From Solidesulfovibrio fructosivorans JJ] (GTDB taxonomy: Bacteria; Desulfobacterota; Desulfovibrionia; Desulfovibrionales; Desulfovibrionaceae): 61,595 nt of DNA. The first letter of the stretch is position 1; each line of letters starts with the position of its first letter. Both the position numbers and the translations under genes were made by a program. The notes beneath the pieces are model-generated. The model saw only the letters and a list, made by a program, of their open reading frames with translations. It made no database searches and was not told the DNA's origin. Shown here piece after piece: positions 54,990 through 61,595 of the stretch. The stretch covers positions 1-61,595 of the forward strand of contig NZ_AECZ01000022.1 in the NCBI RefSeq assembly GCF_000179555.1, written 5' to 3'.

Positions 54990-55685
54990 TTACAGACTAA
55001 TCTCGTAAAGGCTCACCGTGGAGCGGTACGTGGAAAAGGACACCGATTCCTCGTGCGCCTTGACGACGGTGAAGCCGTCGGCGGAAAGCCGCTCCCACAC
55101 CGGTTCCGACACCTGCCGCCAGGGCTGGGACAGCCAGATGCGGCCGCCCGGAGCCAGCATCTCCCGGAAAAGCGTCACCAGGGGCGCGTAAAACCGGGCT
55201 TCGTACAAAATATCGCTGCCCCAGATCCGCTCGAAGCGCCCCGCCGCGAAGCAGGGCCGCCGCCAGTCCATGACGGCCAGGTCCAGGCGCAGCCCGTTTT
55301 GCCCGGCGTTTCGGGCGGCATGGGCAACGGCGGCCTCCTCGTAATCCACGGCCACGACGTGGCCACCGACAGCCGCCCCGGCCAGGGCCGACAGCCCCAT
55401 GCCGCAGCCGAGGTCCAGGCAGCGCCGGCCAGCGACATCGCCTTGCCGCACCGCCAGCCAGGCGGTCAAAAGCAGGCTCGCCGGCCATATCTCGGCCCAG
55501 TACGGCATGCGCTCGTCCGCGCCGAAACCGTCCTGGCCCAGGGATTCCCACAACGCGTCCATATCCTGGTCACGACGCAAATCGAAATCGTGACCGGCGA
55601 TGGAAAGATGCAGCCGGTTGCCGCACCAGTCCGGCGGGGTCGAATTGGCGGCCAAAAGCGGCGCAGCAGCATAATTACCGGGCAC
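54990..55685 (-). CDS. Methyltransf_16-like SAM-dependent methyltransferase
   Basis: A 231-residue class I methyltransferase resembling protein lysine methyltransferases (METTL-like). It has [17 protein letters not shown], motif [16 protein letters not shown] (about 88-102), [18 protein letters not shown], and [15 protein letters not shown] (about 154-168) after the catalytic DW. The GTG start at 55685 has GGAG six or seven bases upstream. The target is unknown; a ribosomal or metabolic protein is possible. nikR follows directly. Confidence 0.8.
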   Translation of the reverse strand: MPGNYAAAPLLAANSTPPDWCGNRLHLSIAGHDFDLRRDQDMDALWESLGQDGFGADERMPYWAEIWPASLLLTAWLAVRQGDVAGRRCLDLGCGMGLSALAGAAVGGHVVAVDYEEAAVAHAARNAGQNGLRLDLAVMDWRRPCFAAGRFERIWGSDILYEARFYAPLVTLFREMLAPGGRIWLSQPWRQVSEPVWERLSADGFTVVKAHEESVSFSTYRSTVSLYEISL

Positions 55686-55908
55686 TCAAGACTCCATAGC
55701 GGACCATTCGTGCAATTGACCGCGTCAACCGTGTTACCGCGAAAGCGTCGTCAGTGCAACCGGTGTCGGCAACGACGATTGTTCGGTGAGGCAACCGCGC
55801 CGAACGGCCCCACGTCTTGCCCCAGGCTGCGCAAAGGGGTATTCGGAGCCTGCCCGCAATCCTTGTTGCGGCGGGCCAAGCTGCACACGCCATGGAGGGA
55901 CACGCGCC

Positions 55909-56283
55909 ATGTTAAAGGACCTACTCTACACCAAGACCCACGAGTGGGTACGGGTCGAGGACGAAATCGCGGTGATCGGCATCACCGACTTCGCCCAGGA
56001 ACAGCTCGGCGACATCACGTATGTGGAGCTGCCGGAAGTGGGCGCCACACTCGAAGCCGGCCAGGAGATGGGTTCCGTGGAATCCGTCAAGGCGGCCAGC
56101 GAGCTTTATTGCCCGGTCTCCGGTGAAGTCATCGAGGTCAACGCGGAGCTCGAATCGAATCCGGAAAAGATCAACGCCGATCCCTTCGGCGAGGGCTGGA
56201 TGCTCCGGGTGCGCCTGTCAGCCGAGCCGGCGGACCTGCTTTCGCCCGAGGAGTACGAGGAAATTTCCAAGGCCGAGCACTGA
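55909..56283 (+). CDS. gcvH: Glycine cleavage system H protein
   Basis: The lipoyl carrier of the glycine cleavage system. The 124 residues carry the lipoylation lysine K61 in [12 protein letters not shown] and the typical [20 protein letters not shown]. The ATG at 55909 follows GGAGGG. The 223 bases upstream, shared with the divergent methyltransferase gene, show no recognisable glycine riboswitch. It is followed 15 bases later by gcvPA. Confidence 0.96.
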   Translation: MLKDLLYTKTHEWVRVEDEIAVIGITDFAQEQLGDITYVELPEVGATLEAGQEMGSVESVKAASELYCPVSGEVIEVNAELESNPEKINADPFGEGWMLRVRLSAEPADLLSPEEYEEISKAEH

Positions 56284-56298
56284 TCGCGGGAGAAGGAC

Positions 56299-57630
56299 AT
56301 GCCCTACGTCCCCCATACGCCCGAAGAAGTCCGGGAAATGCTGGCGGTTGTCGGCGCCCGCGACGTTGCCGAGCTTTTCGCCGAGATTCCGCCGTCGCTT
56401 CGGCCCAAACGGTTCGACCTGCCCCGGGGCGGGACGGAAATGGCCGTGCGCGCGACCATGGAAGGTCTGGCCGCCAAGAACCGGATCGACATGACGAGCT
56501 TCCTCGGCGGCGGCTTTTACGACCACTACGTTCCCGCCGCCTCGGACCTGCTCCTTTCGCGCGGCGAATTCTATACCGCCTACACCCCCTACCAGCCCGA
56601 AGCCTCCCAAGGCACGTTGCAGGCCATCTTCGAATACCAGACCGCCGTCACGAGGCTTCTCGGCATGGAATGCGCCAATGCCGGGGGCTACGACGGCGGC
56701 ACGGCGCTTTACGAGGCGCTGATGATGGCCGTGCGCCACACCAAGCGCAAAAAAGCCGTGGTCAGCGAGACGGTGAACCCCATCTACCGCATCGTGCTGG
56801 CCACCTACACCAAGAACCTCCATCTCGAGCTGGTCACCGTGCCCCACAAGGACGGCTGCGACGACATGGACGGGCTGACCGAGGCCATCGACGAGCAAAC
56901 CGCGGCGGTTGTGGTGCAAAACCCCAACTTCTTCGGCCAGGTCCAGGACTTCACCGAGCTTTTCGCCAAGGCGGCGGCGGCCGGGGCCGTGTCCATCATG
57001 TCCTGCTACCCGGTGCTCCAGACGGTGCTCAAAACCCCCGGGGCCATGGGCGCGGACATCGCCACGGCCGAGGGGCAGAGCCTGGGTCTGCCGCTTTCCT
57101 TCGGCGGCCCGTACCTCGGCATCATGACCTGCAAGAAGTCGCTGGTGCGCCAGATGCCCGGCCGCATCGCCGGCCGCACCAAGGACGCCGCCGGTCGCAC
57201 CGGCTACGTTTTGACCCTGCAAGCCCGCGAGCAGCACATCCGGCGGCAGAAGGCCACCTCCAACATCTGCTCCAACCAGGCCCTTTGCGCCCTGCGCGCG
57301 CTCATAAACCTCTGCCTGACCGGCGAGGAGGGACTTACGCGGCAGGCGGCGCTTTCCATCGAAAACGCCCACTACGCCGCCATGAAGCTCGCGGCCATTC
57401 CCGGCGTGCGGCTTTTAAACGACGCTCCTTTCGGCAACGAGTTCGCCGCCCTGCTACCGGTGAGCGCCAAGCTCGCGGCCAGAAAGCTCATGGACGACGG
57501 CATCATCCCGGGCTTTCCGCTGGGCCGCTACTACAAGGGGCTGGGGAACGCGCTCCTTATCTGCTGCACAGAAACGCACGAGCGTTCCGAAATCGACCGT
57601 CTGGCCAGGCGGTTGGGGAAAATCCTATGA
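56299..57630 (+). CDS. gcvPA: Glycine dehydrogenase (decarboxylating) subunit 1
   Basis: The N-terminal half of the two-subunit P protein that decarboxylates glycine and loads the aminomethyl group on GcvH. The 443 residues start PYVPHTPEEVREMLAVVGA and contain TPYQPEASQGTLQAIFEYQT and NICSNQALCALRA, all typical. PLP is bound in the partner subunit. GGGAG precedes the ATG. The stop overlaps gcvPB by four bases (ATGA). Confidence 0.97.
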   Translation: MPYVPHTPEEVREMLAVVGARDVAELFAEIPPSLRPKRFDLPRGGTEMAVRATMEGLAAKNRIDMTSFLGGGFYDHYVPAASDLLLSRGEFYTAYTPYQPEASQGTLQAIFEYQTAVTRLLGMECANAGGYDGGTALYEALMMAVRHTKRKKAVVSETVNPIYRIVLATYTKNLHLELVTVPHKDGCDDMDGLTEAIDEQTAAVVVQNPNFFGQVQDFTELFAKAAAAGAVSIMSCYPVLQTVLKTPGAMGADIATAEGQSLGLPLSFGGPYLGIMTCKKSLVRQMPGRIAGRTKDAAGRTGYVLTLQAREQHIRRQKATSNICSNQALCALRALINLCLTGEEGLTRQAALSIENAHYAAMKLAAIPGVRLLNDAPFGNEFAALLPVSAKLAARKLMDDGIIPGFPLGRYYKGLGNALLICCTETHERSEIDRLARRLGKIL

Positions 57631-59075
57631 GCACCGTGTTTTCCAAGTCCCGCCCCGGACGGGAAGGCGTGTGGCCGGAAAAGCCCAAGACCGAACCCAT
57701 CGACTTTCTGCCCGGCGGGCTCTTGCGCGAAGGTTCGCCCCGGCTGCCCTCGCTCTCCGAACTCGACGTGGTGCGTCACTTCACCGAGCTTTCCCGCAAG
57801 AACTACGGTGTGGACGGCAACTTCTATCCCCTGGGGTCGTGCACCATGAAGTACAACCCCAAGTTCACCGAGGAAGTGGCCGCCCTGCCCGGCTTCGCCC
57901 GGCTCCATCCGCTGACGCCCCAGTTGCCCGGCGGCGGCGACATGACCGCGGGCGCCCTCGAGGTCATGTACGAGATGGAGCGCTTCTTGTGCGAGATCAC
58001 GGGCATGGCCGCCTTCACCCTGCACCCCATGGCCGGGGCCCACGGCGAGCTGACCGGGGCGCTCATGATCGCGGCCTACCACGCCGACAAAGGCAACAAG
58101 AAGACCAAGATTATCTGCCCGGACTCGGCCCACGGCACCAACCCCGCCTCGGCCCACATCGCCGGCTTCGAGGTGGTCTCCATCGCCTCGAAGGACGGCA
58201 TCATCGACCCCGAGGCCCTGGCCGCGGCCATCGACGACGAGACGGCCGGCGTCATGATGACCGTGCCCAACACGCTCGGGCTTTTCGAGCGCCATCTGCC
58301 GGAGATCGTGGCCCTTTGCCGCAAGGTGGACGCGCTGCTCTACTACGACGGGGCCAACCTCAACGCCATTCTCGGCAAGCTGCGGGTGGGCGACGCCGGT
58401 TTCGACGTGGTGCACCTGAACCTGCACAAGACCTTTGCCACGCCCCACGGCGGCGGCGGCCCGGGCTCGGGCCCGGTCGGCGTGTCGCAGCGCCTCATTC
58501 CCTACCTGCCCATCTCCCGGGTGGAACGCGACGAGGCCGGCCGCTATTCCCTCAGCTACGACCATCCCAAATCCATCGGCTACGTGGCCCCGTTCTACGG
58601 CAATTTCGGCATCGTGCTAAGGGCCTACGCCTACATCCTGCGCCTGGGGCGCGAGGGGCTGACGCGGGTGTCGGAAGCGGCGGTGCTGGCCGCCAACTAT
58701 CTGCGCAAGCGCCTGGCCGACGCCATCGAGGTGCCCTACGACCGCACCTGCATGCACGAGTTCGTGGCCTCGGCGGCCAGACTCGCGGCCGAGAAAAACG
58801 TGCGCGCCCTGGATATCGCCAAGGCCCTGCTGGATAAAGGCTACCACGCGCCGACCATCTACTTTCCGCTCATCATCAAGGAAGCGCTCATGATCGAGCC
58901 GACCGAGACTGAGAGCAAGGACACCCTCGACGCCTTCGTGGCCGATCTGTGCGACATCCTGGCCCTGGCCGAGACATACCCCGAAGCGGTGCGGGCCTGC
59001 CCCACCACGCTGCCCGTGGGACGTTTGGACGAGACCTACGCCGCCCGGGCCATGGAGATCACCGATGACCTCTAG
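57627..59075 (+). CDS. gcvPB: Glycine dehydrogenase (decarboxylating) subunit 2
   Basis: The PLP-binding subunit of the split P protein. The 482 residues include the PLP lysine K268 in NLHKTFATPHGGGGPGSGP. NFYPLGSCTMKYNPK near residue 65 and PDSAHGTNPASA are also present. Four-base overlap with gcvPA and 11-base overlap with lpd indicate coupled synthesis of equal amounts. Confidence 0.97.
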   Translation: MSTVFSKSRPGREGVWPEKPKTEPIDFLPGGLLREGSPRLPSLSELDVVRHFTELSRKNYGVDGNFYPLGSCTMKYNPKFTEEVAALPGFARLHPLTPQLPGGGDMTAGALEVMYEMERFLCEITGMAAFTLHPMAGAHGELTGALMIAAYHADKGNKKTKIICPDSAHGTNPASAHIAGFEVVSIASKDGIIDPEALAAAIDDETAGVMMTVPNTLGLFERHLPEIVALCRKVDALLYYDGANLNAILGKLRVGDAGFDVVHLNLHKTFATPHGGGGPGSGPVGVSQRLIPYLPISRVERDEAGRYSLSYDHPKSIGYVAPFYGNFGIVLRAYAYILRLGREGLTRVSEAAVLAANYLRKRLADAIEVPYDRTCMHEFVASAARLAAEKNVRALDIAKALLDKGYHAPTIYFPLIIKEALMIEPTETESKDTLDAFVADLCDILALAETYPEAVRACPTTLPVGRLDETYAARAMEITDDL

Positions 59076-60438
59076 CCAAGCCAAACGCCTTGTCGTGGTC
59101 GGTGCCGGCCCCGGCGGCTACGACGCCGCCCTGACCGGCGCGGCGGCCGGGCTGGCCGTGACCCTGGTCGAACGCGGCAAGCTCGGCGGCACCTGCCTCA
59201 ACTGGGGCTGCATCCCGACCAAGCATCTGCTGGCCACGACCCAGGCCGTGGCCGCCCTGGCCGATCAGGCCAAACAAAAGCTGGTGGCCGGCGAGGTCCG
59301 GCCGGATCTGGCCGCCATCCAGGCCAAGAAGAAAAAACTCCTTTCCGCCACCCACTCGGCCATGGCCAAACGCCTGGAAGCGGCCGGAGTGCGCCTTGTG
59401 ACCGGCAACCTCGCCGGCCTCGAGCAAAACGTCGCCCATGTGGCCGCCGGCGGCAAAACCGAAGACATCCCCTTCGACGCGCTGATCCTGGCCCTCGGCT
59501 CCCGCGCCGCCGCCTTTCCCGGCGTCAAGCCCGACGGCAAGGCCGTGCTCGGCGTGGCCCCGGTGCTCGATTTCACCGAAGCCCCGGAAAGCCTCATCAT
59601 CATCGGCGGTGGGGCTATCGGCATCGAGATTTCCGAAATCTACCACCGGCTCGGCACCAAGGTGACCCTGGTCGACGCGGCCCCGCGTCTGGCCCCGGCC
59701 GAGGACCCGGACGTGTCCAAGGTCGTGGCCCAGGTCATGCGCCGCAACGGTATCGACGCCCGGGCCGGGGTGAAGGTGGAAAGCCTGGTCACGGACGAGG
59801 ACGGCCTGGCCCGCATGACCCTCGCCGGCGGCGAGGTCGTCACCGCCGCCAAGGCACTGGTGGCCATCGGACGTTTCGCGCCCACCGCCGTGCCGGGGCT
59901 GGCGGAGCTTGGCGCGACCTTCGCCAATCCCTCGCCCAACCGGGCGTTTATCGCCACCGACGAGACCCTGCAAACCGCGCCCGGCATCTATGCCGTGGGC
60001 GACTGCAACGGCCGGGTGCTGCTGGCCCACGCCGCCTCCAGCCAGGGAACCTACGCCGCCCGCCACGCCGCCGGACTCGAGTCCGGCCCCTACGCGCCCG
60101 GCCCCATCCCCGGCTGCTACTACGGCGCCCCCGAAATCATGCGCGTGGGAGCGATCGCACAGCCCGGCGACACGGTTTCCGAAGCCCCCTTCGTGGCCAA
60201 CCCCATGGCCCAGGCCTACGCCGACACGGCCGGGTTCGCCCGCGTCACCTGGAAGGACGGCAAGGTGGCGGGTCTCACCGCCGTGGGGCACGGCGCGTCC
60301 GCCATGGGCACCCTGGCCACGGCCATCGTGGCCCAGAGCTGGACCCGCGCCCAATGCGAAGCCCTCGTCTTCCCCCACCCGGGCCTGGACGAGACCCTGC
60401 GCGCGGCGCTGTTGGGTGAAATGAAGACGAAAGATTAA
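59065..60438 (+). CDS. lpd: Dihydrolipoyl dehydrogenase (L protein)
   Basis: Reoxidises the dihydrolipoyl arm of GcvH with NAD. The 457 residues have the FAD motif VVVGAGPGGYDAA (9-22), the redox disulfide C44/C49 (GGTCLNWGC), an NAD motif IIGGGAIGIEISE and GIYAVGDCNG. The C-terminal catalytic histidine lies in FPHPGLDETL, corresponding to the usual HAHPTLSE; the first His of that motif is Phe here, but the HP pair is kept. It ends the gcv operon; gcvT is absent. Confidence 0.95.
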   Translation: MTSSQAKRLVVVGAGPGGYDAALTGAAAGLAVTLVERGKLGGTCLNWGCIPTKHLLATTQAVAALADQAKQKLVAGEVRPDLAAIQAKKKKLLSATHSAMAKRLEAAGVRLVTGNLAGLEQNVAHVAAGGKTEDIPFDALILALGSRAAAFPGVKPDGKAVLGVAPVLDFTEAPESLIIIGGGAIGIEISEIYHRLGTKVTLVDAAPRLAPAEDPDVSKVVAQVMRRNGIDARAGVKVESLVTDEDGLARMTLAGGEVVTAAKALVAIGRFAPTAVPGLAELGATFANPSPNRAFIATDETLQTAPGIYAVGDCNGRVLLAHAASSQGTYAARHAAGLESGPYAPGPIPGCYYGAPEIMRVGAIAQPGDTVSEAPFVANPMAQAYADTAGFARVTWKDGKVAGLTAVGHGASAMGTLATAIVAQSWTRAQCEALVFPHPGLDETLRAALLGEMKTKD

Positions 60439-60446
60439 AGAATGAA

Positions 60447-60510
60447 CGCGGGGGGAAACTTCTTGAAAGAAGTTTCCCCCCGCGCGCCCCCTTCAAGAAC
60501 TTTTAACGAG
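60447..60510 (+). repeat. Palindromic intergenic repeat with tail, 3' of lpd
   Basis: Perfect 18-base arms (60447-60464 and 60467-60484) with a two-base apex begin eight bases after the lpd stop. The tail CCCCCTTCAAGAACTTTTAA plus CGAGGG follows. Confidence 0.85.
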
Positions 60511-60557
60511 GGCAATGTAGTCACGAGAGACGGGACTCCGAAGTATTGGGAGATGCC

Positions 60558-61373
60558 ATGATGCAGCAAGGTTTCACCAGACGTCATCTCCTGCGCGCCG
60601 GGCTTGTCGGCGCATGCGCCTGCCTGTTCCCCTGGCGGGCCTTGGCCGCCGTCACGGCCAAGCCGAATTTCTACGTCGCCAACCGCGAAAAGCTGCTGGC
60701 GGATTTCCGGGGCGTGTGCGCCGGGGCCGAACACTGGCTTGCCGCCCGCATTGCCGCGCCCACGGCCAAAGCCATCACCGCTGACGCCGAGCGCCGCTAC
60801 GAACGCCTGCTCCCCGGCATGCCGGAAATCGGCGGCACGACCAACCGCAACCAGCCCTTTCTCATCATGGCCGGCTGGCTCACGGCGCTGACCCAGGCCA
60901 TGGGCGAAAAAGGCATGCCCGCCAAGGACGCCGGCCGCCTCCTCTACGATCTCGACGCCGCCGACTGGACCGCCGTGCCGCCCCAAAAAGCCAAGGCCAT
61001 GGGCGCGGCGCTTTTCTCGCCCGCCTACTTCGCGTCGCTCAAGGAATGGGCCGCCGCCAGCCAGAAACGCCAATACCCCGGCGACTGGGTCGGCAAGGCC
61101 ATCCCAGGCGACGGCAAGACCTTCGACCTCGGCTACGACTACACCCAGTGCGGCGCGGTCCTCTATTTCAAAGCCCAGGGCGTGGCCGAAGTCGCCCCCT
61201 ACTTCTGCCTCAACGACTTCCTGGCCTCTCGCGCCCAGGGAACAGGCCTCGAACGCAAACACACCCTGGCCCAGGGCGACGCGCTGTGCGATTTCCGCTA
61301 CAAACACGGCCGCCCCGTCACCCAGAACTGGGACACCGAAGTGCCCCACTTCCACAGCAATAAGCCGGCGTAA
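60558..61373 (+). CDS. Tat-exported L-2-amino-thiazoline-4-carboxylic acid hydrolase-family protein
   Basis: A 271-residue protein. The N-terminal twin-arginine signal (TRRHLLRAGLVGACACLFPW, about 6-25) predicts folded export. The C-terminal half has PYFCLNDFLASRAQGTGLER and TLAQGDALCDFRYKHG, matching the family named after ATC hydrolase of cysteine racemisation. True enzymes of that pathway are cytoplasmic as I recall, so the substrate may differ. The ATG at 60558 has GGGAG upstream; a TTG four codons earlier is less likely. Confidence 0.78.
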   Translation: MMQQGFTRRHLLRAGLVGACACLFPWRALAAVTAKPNFYVANREKLLADFRGVCAGAEHWLAARIAAPTAKAITADAERRYERLLPGMPEIGGTTNRNQPFLIMAGWLTALTQAMGEKGMPAKDAGRLLYDLDAADWTAVPPQKAKAMGAALFSPAYFASLKEWAAASQKRQYPGDWVGKAIPGDGKTFDLGYDYTQCGAVLYFKAQGVAEVAPYFCLNDFLASRAQGTGLERKHTLAQGDALCDFRYKHGRPVTQNWDTEVPHFHSNKPA

Positions 61374-61379
61374 GCGAAA

Positions 61380-61440
61380 GCGGCGGGGGCTCTGCCCCCG
61401 TGCCCCCGCCGGGAGGCCACGGGCCCCCCGGTCCCCCCGA
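61380..61440 (+). repeat. GC-rich double-hairpin intergenic repeat
   Basis: GGGGGC/GCCCCC followed by GGGAGGCC/GGCCCCCC lies directly after the stop at 61373. It has the same order and spacing as the hairpins at about 54353-54400. It is probably a dispersed intergenic repeat acting at transcript ends. Confidence 0.65.
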
Positions 61441-61502
61441 TTCGGCTTTGGCCGAGCGGATGCTGGGTTGGCTGGCGGTTGGGCGGAGGTTTGGGGAGGG
61501 GC

Positions 61503-61559
61503 CGGAATTTTTCCTGACGATGCCGCCGCTACGCGGCAGGCGCGTCAGGGAAAATTCCG
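61503..61559. other. Large nested hairpin near the window end
   Basis: CGGAATTTTTCCTGACG (61503-61519) pairs with 61543-61559 with one mismatch, enclosing a second stem GCCGC/GCGGC (61522-61526 and 61533-61537). No gene is visible between 61374 and 61595. A further small hairpin (about 61571-61587) follows. It could be a structured RNA, a miniature repeat, or the terminator of a gene beyond the window. Confidence 0.5.
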
Positions 61560-61595
61560 CCCCCCACGCCGTCGCCCCTTCGGGGCGAATAAAGA

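Noticed and set aside
55686-55908. A glycine riboswitch upstream of gcvH
   Set aside because: No tandem aptamer pattern could be found by eye. Only an imperfect hairpin near 55850-55880 is visible.

Overview
The window reads as a chromosomal segment of a GC-rich, motile, anaerobic deltaproteobacterium, most likely Desulfovibrionaceae (Desulfovibrio/Solidesulfovibrio type). This is inferred from recalled family knowledge, not a search. The pointers are the flagellar gene order flgF-G-A-H-I-J-N-K-L-csrA-fliW facing flgM, split glycine decarboxylase subunits next to gcvH and lpd, a short ThiC with an archaeal-type THI4, NikR, FolE2, and an AmmeMemoRadiSam B protein. Almost everything is ordinary core chromosome with tight operons. 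The clear exception is one AT-richer cassette at about 15.6-18.0 kb.

Layout. 1-2.5 kb (-): rpmE, a DUF1385 membrane protein and prfA. 2.6-4.8 kb (+): thiC and gpmA. 5.2-8.1 kb: exported proteins of unknown function and a methyltransferase-like gene. 8.3-11.7 kb (+): gatB, mtnA and thi4. 12-13.9 kb (+): a LuxR-type regulator with an acyl-homoserine-lactone-binding-like domain, a perfect 16-bp inverted repeat, and an O-methyltransferase. 14-15.4 kb: der. 15.6-18.0 kb: a cassette (SDR oxidoreductase, class II aldolase, divergent AraC regulator) bounded by 47-bp direct repeats, one of which is the 3' end of the neighbouring gene. 18-20.6 kb (-): nadK and an ARMT1/DUF89-like gene.

20.7-32.3 kb is a flagellar locus. 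A sigma-28 type promoter reads into an unknown gene and flgM on the + strand. A sigma-54 type promoter lies upstream of the 11-gene rod, ring, hook-junction and CsrA/FliW run on the - strand. 32.4-43.1 kb is the translation and RNA-metabolism supercluster: tRNA-Gly, rimP, nusA, ylxR, infB, DUF503, rbfA, a DHH phosphoesterase, truB, rpsO and pnp. 43.3-50.5 kb (-) holds envelope proteins, a MEMO protein, a 1000-residue TPR protein, a receiver-less sigma-54 activator and an orphan FlgC-like rod protein. 50.6-55.7 kb holds a small exported protein, a soluble hybrid histidine kinase, folE2, nikR and a methyltransferase. 55.9-60.4 kb is the glycine cleavage operon gcvH-gcvPA-gcvPB-lpd without gcvT. 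The window ends with a Tat-exported protein of the L-2-amino-thiazoline-4-carboxylate hydrolase family.

Two things stand out beyond gene content. First, a dispersed family of long intergenic palindromes (GC-rich arms with T-runs and A-runs meeting at the apex, followed by a conserved CCCCTTCAAAAACTTT-like tail) sits directly after many stop codons. In at least two places it precedes a separate canonical terminator. Second, the SDR/aldolase/AraC cassette has the layout expected of an element that integrated at the 3' end of a protein-coding gene: the displaced original gene end and its terminator-like palindrome can still be seen on the far side.
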